Positions 59,269 to 64,000 of a stretch of DNA of 64,000 nucleotides are shown here, piece by piece. A program made the translations under genes and the position numbers. Origin of the DNA: Oscarella lobularis (Eukaryota > Porifera > Homoscleromorpha > Homosclerophorida > Oscarellidae); NCBI RefSeq assembly GCF_947507565.1, contig NC_089179.1, positions 434,001 through 498,000 of the forward strand, given 5' to 3'. The notes beneath the pieces are model-generated. The model searched no databases, was not told where the DNA came from, and saw only the letters and a program-made list of their open reading frames with translations. Position 1 is the first letter of the stretch, and the number at the start of each line of letters is the position of its first letter.

Positions 59269-60410
59269 ATGGACTGGGATTTCCTAAAACCTCACTATGT
59301 GCTCAATACATTTGCTTCGGCAGCCTATTTAATTGTTCGTCTTGTTCCCTTTGTGTGCAACAAGCTCTTCGACGACAAGAGATGCGAGTTGATAACGGTG
59401 AGATTCGCGAGAAGTCGTCAGTATTTATTCCTACCTGTTTTTTCCCGTAGACAGAGGCGGAAATCTACATCTTACTTTCCGTTATCGTGGCAATCAAAGC
59501 CAGACGGTTCCTAGGTAAAGACAATCATTGATAATTCATTCATTCATTGATTGGCTAACCCGTGTCAAAAGGGGACTGGAGATCTTGTGCATCCGTTTTC
59601 TTCATGTTTGCCAAAGTAGCCAATCTCGTGCTATTTTTTCAAACTAGTAAAAAATTAATGATTTGGTATGCAATCGCTTTAGTCGGTAAGCAATTGCTTC
59701 TTTCAAAAATGCGTTGCACCACTTTGATTTTTCTAGTATTATTTCTCGCCTTTCCGGAGCCTCCTTATTCCGGTGAAGGAAACGTGAAGCAGCTCACAGG
59801 TCCATCACTGAAAGTGAGCTCGTTTACTCAGTAGAGACTGCAGTATTTCTAACACTTTTCCTTTTGCTTTATGATTAGGAGGAATTGAATAATAATCCTG
59901 ACGTAGCTTGGGTCGTCTTGTTTTACGCTCCTTGGGCTTCGCCCTCGGTTCGTGCCGTGGCACCTTTCACCAAATTATCAAAAACGTTAGTCAGTTTAGC
60001 CATTTATCTAAGTCTGTATTCTGGGAAAATCTATCAGGTATGCCAGCGAACGTATCATGTTTGGAAAAATGGATATCAGCAGATATCCACCGGCAGCTGA
60101 CAGGTACTTCCTTATTTAATTAATAAGGGGTGAACAAAGCTCGTTCTAGATACAAAATTGACATGTCATATCGCACAAAACAAATTCCTACCATTGTCGT
60201 ATTCGAAAATGGTCAAGAGACGGGCCGTCAACCTAAATTCGTTAATAAACGAATTGAACCATTCGATTTCACGCAGGTACCAACACTTCTTATTCGATTA
60301 CAAATACACCTAGCACATACTCTTAGGAAAATGTTCTTTGGTCGTTTGATCTCAAAACTCTGGCACAAAAGTACTCAAAACCGAAACAGGGAAAAGACAA
60401 AAAAGAATAG
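59269..60410 (+). CDS. TMX2: Thioredoxin-related transmembrane protein 2, lacking active-site cysteines
   Basis: TMX2 is an ER/MAM membrane protein with a thioredoxin-like lumenal domain. The ATG at 59269 (MDWDFLKPHYVLN) precedes TM1 (FASAAYLIVRLVPFVCNKLF). Further blocks are EIYILLSVIVAIKARR, FMFAKVANLVLFFQ and a further helix with FPEPPY. The thioredoxin fold reads DVAWVVLFYAPWASPSVRAV. Where human TMX2 has SNDC, this has ASPS, so no redox Cys remains. Next are IMFGKMDISRYPPAADRYKI and KQIPTIVVFENGQETGRQP. The C-terminus KDKKE fits a KxKxx dilysine ER-retrieval signal. Short exons with GT-AG introns. It converges with the next gene, 23 bases between stops. A chaperone or scaffold role is more likely than catalysis. 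Confidence 0.85.
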
Positions 60411-60433
60411 CGGCGTTGTCTGTATCTACAGTA

Positions 60434-61687
60434 CTCACGAAATATAGCCGCTCAGCTCGCGTATGAAGTTGAGTGCCGCGAGTAGATCAGGCATAAGTTG
60501 TTCAGACGTCCAGTCTCCACGTTCAAGCAAAGCATCGCACACTTGGCTTTCAACTTTTACGTCAATCTAGAACACCCGCTATCCTCCTCAAAACCCTTTT
60601 ATAACGGTCACCGTTTTACGCACCTTTTCCCTGGTTTCGTCTTGGTGTGCCTTGTCGACTTCCTTATCGTCAGACAGCGTCACGACGAATCCCATGTGTT
60701 GGAAACAGCTGCGATTCGATCGTCGTTCGTAGACAATTTTGAATCCGTCGGGAGGAAGAGGCATGTGAATCTCACATCCGTCCACCTCCACCCGATCGCA
60801 GAACTCGCAGAGGAGAGTGTCTAACTCGTCTTCATTTACATCAGGCGAAGCAGTGGATCCTGGAGAATAAAACTTCAAAAGTATAAATCCGCGGATAAAC
60901 ATTTGTTTCGTCACCTGCTTTGACGAGAAGTCGACAGTCGTAAGGCAAATCAGGAAATGCGATATCTCCTCGAAAAGTATCCGTGAGTCCAACGCACAGG
61001 AGTCCCGGCCCAGCTTTCACGATTTTCGTTCCGACGACTTTTTCGCTGCCCGTGTAGCGGTCCATAAGCTCGGTTCCCGGCTCCTCGTTCCTGACCCCCT
61101 CCGTTGGAACCCAGACTTTGAAGGAAATTTTTTTCCCCGAAGGCGACGCAAAGGCGACGTCGTGACGAACGTACGATTGCACGTGCTTGGCGTTCTTCTC
61201 CAAGTAAGCCTTCAGTTTCTCGATGTCTTCTAGCCCCTTCTCGATGCCCCCGTCAAAGTGACGAAATCGTTTGGGGCTCTCCATGAATTTTTGAGCTTCC
61301 AGCGGAGCGAAAACGCGCCGACGGTCATCCGTATCTGAACGAGCACGGCATCAAGGCAAATCGTTTTAGAGACTAATAAGCCCTATGCACCTGAGTCTAG
61401 TCCGCCAACGTGAATCTGTCCTATGTGAAACCAGATGCTGAAGCAGGCGGACGCTCCTTCTTTACCATACTGCTTGCGAAAATCGTCCAAGGTGCCTTTT
61501 GCTGAATTTGGAAGAGCAAAGTCAAGACCTAAGAAATTCTTCACATTCAATTCGCCTGAGATCAAACGTATACCACCTTCATCCCCATACTCATCTTCTG
61601 CCTATACAAACAAGGTTCCCCAATCAAACCGTTTGTCCCCTTGACACTATTTCACCTCAGGCGACGAGACGAGACGGTAGCAGGCAT
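60434..61687 (-). CDS. Unrecognised multi-exon soluble protein
   Basis: At least four exons show clear protein-like sequence. One (about 61600-61393) reads GGIRLISGELNVKNFLGLDF, DFRKQYGKEG and FSIWFHIGQIHVGGLD. A second (about 61334-60925) reads RRRVFAPLEAQKFMESPKRF, KLKAYLEKNAKHVQSYVRHD, KISFKVWVPTEGVRNEEPG and GLLCVGLTDTFRGDIAFPDL. A third (about 60858-60628) reads DELDTLLCEFCDRVEVDGCE and SCFQHMGFVVTLSDD. The last (about 60568-60434) reads VCDALLERGDWTSEQLMPDL and FIRELSGYIS. The first exon is uncertain; MPATVSSRRL at 61687 is open but its splice phase does not fit. No signal peptide, membrane segment or known motif is visible. The mixed alpha/beta composition suggests a folded cytosolic protein. 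I cannot name a family. Confidence 0.6.
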
Positions 61688-61805
61688 GTTGACGACACTG
61701 TCCCGCATCTCTGAAGCAGAGATGACCACGCCCACCTGCAACCTTCATTCCCAGTGACCAGAGATCTCGTCGTCCCGCATTGCCGACTCGTTTCCGTGCA
61801 TTCGT

Positions 61806-62185
61806 CTAATTAATTTTATTAGGCGAAGCTCTTTTTCTTATGCGCACGTGGGACTTCCCCACCGCTGATCGTTTGATTTCGATTTCCGCGTTGTCGACCG
61901 ATTCTCTCGAATTCCCTTCGATGTAGATTCGGTTTCGTTCGAAGCGTCTCGCATAGACGCGCGTGTTCGTTCGGTCGGCTATAGCGCGAAGGTTCCTCGC
62001 CTCTTTTCCCACGACCAGACCCATCAAGTTGCTGTCGACTTCGACGCAACGCACAATTGTTCCGTCATAGCTATCTTCGGCTCTATGCACGACGCAAAAT
62101 GAAAAAATACTTGGGCGAAAGTCTTTGCAACGAACCTTCGTGGAAACCCTCTGCCGTAGCCAACTCGCCTGCCTCGAAACGCCAT
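61806..62185 (-). CDS. Small single-KH-domain RNA-binding protein
   Basis: Two exons joined in phase: exon 1 (62185 to about 62136) encodes MAFRGRRVGYGRGFPR, an Arg/Gly-rich head. After a 53-base intron, exon 2 reads AEDSYDGTIVRCVEVDSNLM, GLVVGKEARNLRAIADRTNT and NRIYIEGNSRESVDNAEIEI. The LMGLVVGKEARNL block resembles the first KH domain of FMR1 (LMGLAIGTHGANI), but the GxxG loop is GKEA, lacking the second Gly, which usually weakens nucleic-acid binding. The protein is only about 110 residues with a basic tail. Its partners are unknown; the nearest head-to-head neighbour is the CXorf65-like gene. Confidence 0.6.
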
Positions 62186-62281
62186 TCTCACGGTGGACCA
62201 CACGCCACGCCACCGGAAAAATACTAAAATAGGCAAAAGTACACTTGACTCCCGTATACATGTGTTGGAGGGCTAGTTATT

Positions 62282-62287
62282 CACGTG
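62282..62287. promoter_or_regulatory. CACGTG in the KH/CXorf65-like divergent spacer
   Basis: TTCACGTGACAATGACG lies in the 166-base divergent spacer, close to the middle. The core is the same as that in other divergent spacers of this window. Confidence 0.4.
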
Positions 62288-62351
62288 ACAATGACGTAAA
62301 ATTCTCTATCGGACTTGAAGAAGGTTTCATAGAAACCGTTGACCTTGCATC

Positions 62352-63123
62352 ATGTTCATAACTGTTCGCTTTGGTGATGATATACATTCATCCCGTGGAA
62401 AGAACAGCTTGATTGAGTGTCCATCTCTGTAGATGATCGGAAGGAATTACTAAATGCCAAATGCAGAGCACACGTGCTGTTGGAGTACATCAGACAGCGT
62501 TGCCAAAAGCTCTGCTGCGAAGACGGTGGGTTGTCCAGTGACGTTGAGTACATTTTCATAGGATCGTTGCAGATGTTCTTGATCTGTGTGACGAAAATGG
62601 CATTATAAAAAATTTACGATACAGAATGATGAGTTACGCGAGCGAATTCCTTCCCAGCAGGGGCAGCTACGTGTTGGTGAAAGTAGAAACAAGTACCTAG
62701 ACAAAAACATTTCGCACCTCCTCTATCCAAAACCACTTGCTGTCTTGCAGCTTCCGAGGGCAAGACCGTGTGCACAGCATTGGTGAATGATCCCGATTTC
62801 AGAGGTAGAACTTTTAGCTTATACAGTAGGACCAATAATAACGACGGTCCACTCTAGTGAAATCGATTTCGTTTGACGCCCAATCAGAAGATTCGCGGGC
62901 ATCAACTCAGTCGCCAGGAAAAGGAACGCACTATCAGACGTCAAATCGTGCAGCAGAGGGAAGCGGAACTAGCAGCAGTAGCAGCAGAGCACAACCGTCG
63001 GCCGGTGGAGGCGGCAACTTGAAGCACAAGGCTACTATCTCCCATGCGGGAGCCTCGCTGCAGCGTAATCCTGCAATTAAGAAAGCCGGCAGCGCAGGCA
63101 AGCGCAATAGCGTAGCAAAGTGA
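62352..63123 (+). CDS. CXorf65: CXorf65/C22orf15-like protein
   Basis: Four to five exons join in phase. MFITVRF (62352-62373) is followed after a ~57-base intron by DDRKELLNAKCRAHVLLEYI, then DVLDLCDENGIIKNLRY and YASEFLPSRGSYVLVKVET. The family reads MFIFVKHGDN, NCSVLLLLHYTR, TIDLCDETGTLK and YASKFLTARNTYYVCKVE in the same order. The fold looks ubiquitin-like and its role in animals is poorly known. A further exon (TSEGKTVCTALVNDPDFR) leads to a long Ser/Gly/Lys-rich exon ending at TGA 63121-63123. That low-complexity C-terminus (GSGTSSSSSRAQPSAGGGGN) is not part of the vertebrate protein. Confidence 0.75.
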
Positions 63124-63221
63124 GAAAAGCAAACCGAACGCGTTGTCGAGATAAAGAAACGGTCCTCGCGCATGCACTCGCTGGACGACCCCGGATTTCC
63201 TAAATTACGGAAGCAAAAGAA

Positions 63222-64000
63222 ATGGCCGCTGCCGGCGTCCCTTTGCGCGAGTTCGTACGATGTCACAATCTACCGCAGCAGGCTCACGTCGTCAGTGGCT
63301 ACGGCGCCGGCGAATGCGTCACCGTCGTATCGACCGAACGCATCAAAATCGTCGAAGTAGAACAAAAACGCGGCGATCCCGCTCCCGTCGAATTGCCGCT
63401 CGACTACGACGCGGGATTCGAACTGATCGTAACGACGCCAAACGCGCCGTGGGCCGGCTACAAGGAATACAAATCGGTCGCCGACTTGGCGAGCGCGCCG
63501 CCGCTCGCCGTGCGCGCGTTGCGCAGTTGGCGCGGCGCGGACGAAACGGACAGCGTCTACGAGAACGACATCCTCGCTAATCCGACGATGACGAGTCGCG
63601 GTCTAAAAGTAGTCGTGCGAGCGAGTCTCATCAATCGGCACGTCGAAACGTTCGTCGAACTCGCGTTCGACGTCGTCGTGCCTTTTACGACCGACTTGCG
63701 CGGCCACGACTTTCGGCTCGCCGATTTGGCGCTTCATTTCGCCAATCACTTTCCCATCAAGGCGAAAGTGCACACGCCCCCGTCGCCGCGGTGCGCCGCC
63801 GCGACGCCCGCCGTCGCCGTCACCGGTTCGACTTGGCAATTTCTCGCCGTGCGAGATCGTCTCGACGTCCAGCTCTTTCGGGAACGCGATCAGCAATCGT
63901 TTCTTTTTGACGCCGACGCGGAGATTCGCGTTCGTCTTGCCAACGACGACGACTTTGATGAGCCAGTTGGAGATTATGTCAATGCTGGCTTTGAGCCAGT
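63222..64000 (+). CDS. CABIT-domain protein (GAREM/THEMIS-type), truncated by window end
   Basis: CABIT proteins act as adaptors in tyrosine-kinase signalling (GAREM for EGF receptor, THEMIS in T cells). From ATG 63222 one frame stays open to the window end (259 codons, no stop). It begins MAAAGVPLREFVRCHNLPQQ and continues ELPLDYDAGFELIVTT, YKEYKSVADLASAPP, VYENDILANP, VELAFDVVVPF and FANHFPIKAKVHTPPSPR (GAREM: VEKTRLPVNVTVPSPPPR). This pattern of a regulatory-loop basic/hydrophobic beta fold, a central proline loop and a second half starting near WQFLAVRDRLDVQLF fits CABIT. GC content and CpG density are higher than in neighbours. Whether it carries GAREM's SAM domain or proline-rich tail cannot be seen here. 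Confidence 0.65.
   Translation, partial: MAAAGVPLREFVRCHNLPQQAHVVSGYGAGECVTVVSTERIKIVEVEQKRGDPAPVELPLDYDAGFELIVTTPNAPWAGYKEYKSVADLASAPPLAVRALRSWRGADETDSVYENDILANPTMTSRGLKVVVRASLINRHVETFVELAFDVVVPFTTDLRGHDFRLADLALHFANHFPIKAKVHTPPSPRCAAATPAVAVTGSTWQFLAVRDRLDVQLFRERDQQSFLFDADAEIRVRLANDDDFDEPVGDYVNAGFEP

Noticed and set aside
63260-63580. Arg-rich ORF on the plus strand near the window end
   Set aside because: It overlaps, in another frame, the CABIT reading frame, which is open from 63222 to the end and matches a known fold.

Overview
This window is nuclear DNA from an animal with a compact, intron-bearing genome. Most genes have GT-AG introns of roughly 45-100 bases, and neighbouring genes are often separated by fewer than 100 bases. 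Animal families present include a T-box factor with an EH1-like motif, otopetrin channels, a PNLDC1-type piRNA trimmer, C1r/MASP-like proteases, BIR/RING proteins, giant cadherin-repeat receptors and a CABIT protein. An early-branching animal is likely, and a homoscleromorph-type sponge is my best guess, but this is inference; no ribosomal or mitochondrial marker is present.

Layout, left to right: (1) the 3' end of a coiled-coil gene, then a gene-poor repeat tract with a TANGO2 pseudo-exon fragment (1-2.8 kb). (2) MRPL18, an unrecognised hydrophilic gene, and the head-to-head pair TANGO2/RNPC3 (2.8-8 kb). (3) Two MASP-like CUB-EGF-CCP-trypsin genes (8-12.7 kb). (4) Three tandem single-exon otopetrin genes (13.3-18.6 kb). 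(5) PIGS, a secreted VWA/CLCA-like protein, then FDX2 and GLE1, the last two only 25 bases apart on the same strand (18.7-27.4 kb). (6) Two tandem single-exon BIR/double-RING genes with a duplicated promoter block (27.6-30.5 kb). (7) PNLDC1 and QTRT1 head to head, then a CLIP-170 homologue (30.7-40.4 kb). (8) A mucin-like cadherin membrane protein and a receptor joining an LDLR-type YWTD propeller to about 15 cadherin repeats and an NPxY-rich tail (40.5-52.8 kb). (9) HAUS7, a T-box gene, AIP, PRR11, TMX2, an unrecognised gene, a mini-KH protein, a CXorf65-like gene and a CABIT protein cut by the window end (53-64 kb).

Most genes are unrelated housekeeping loci packed closely, often sharing bidirectional promoters. 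Several of these carry CACGTG or TGACGTCA palindromes. The accessory content is in the lineage-specific tandem families (proteases, otopetrins, BIR proteins) and in the two adjacent cadherin-type receptors whose cytoplasmic tails share an ENPLYD motif. The LDLR-propeller/cadherin receptor is the most unusual object in the window. Exon boundaries were inferred by eye from reading-frame continuity, splice dinucleotides and remembered family sequence, so gene spans are firmer than single splice sites.
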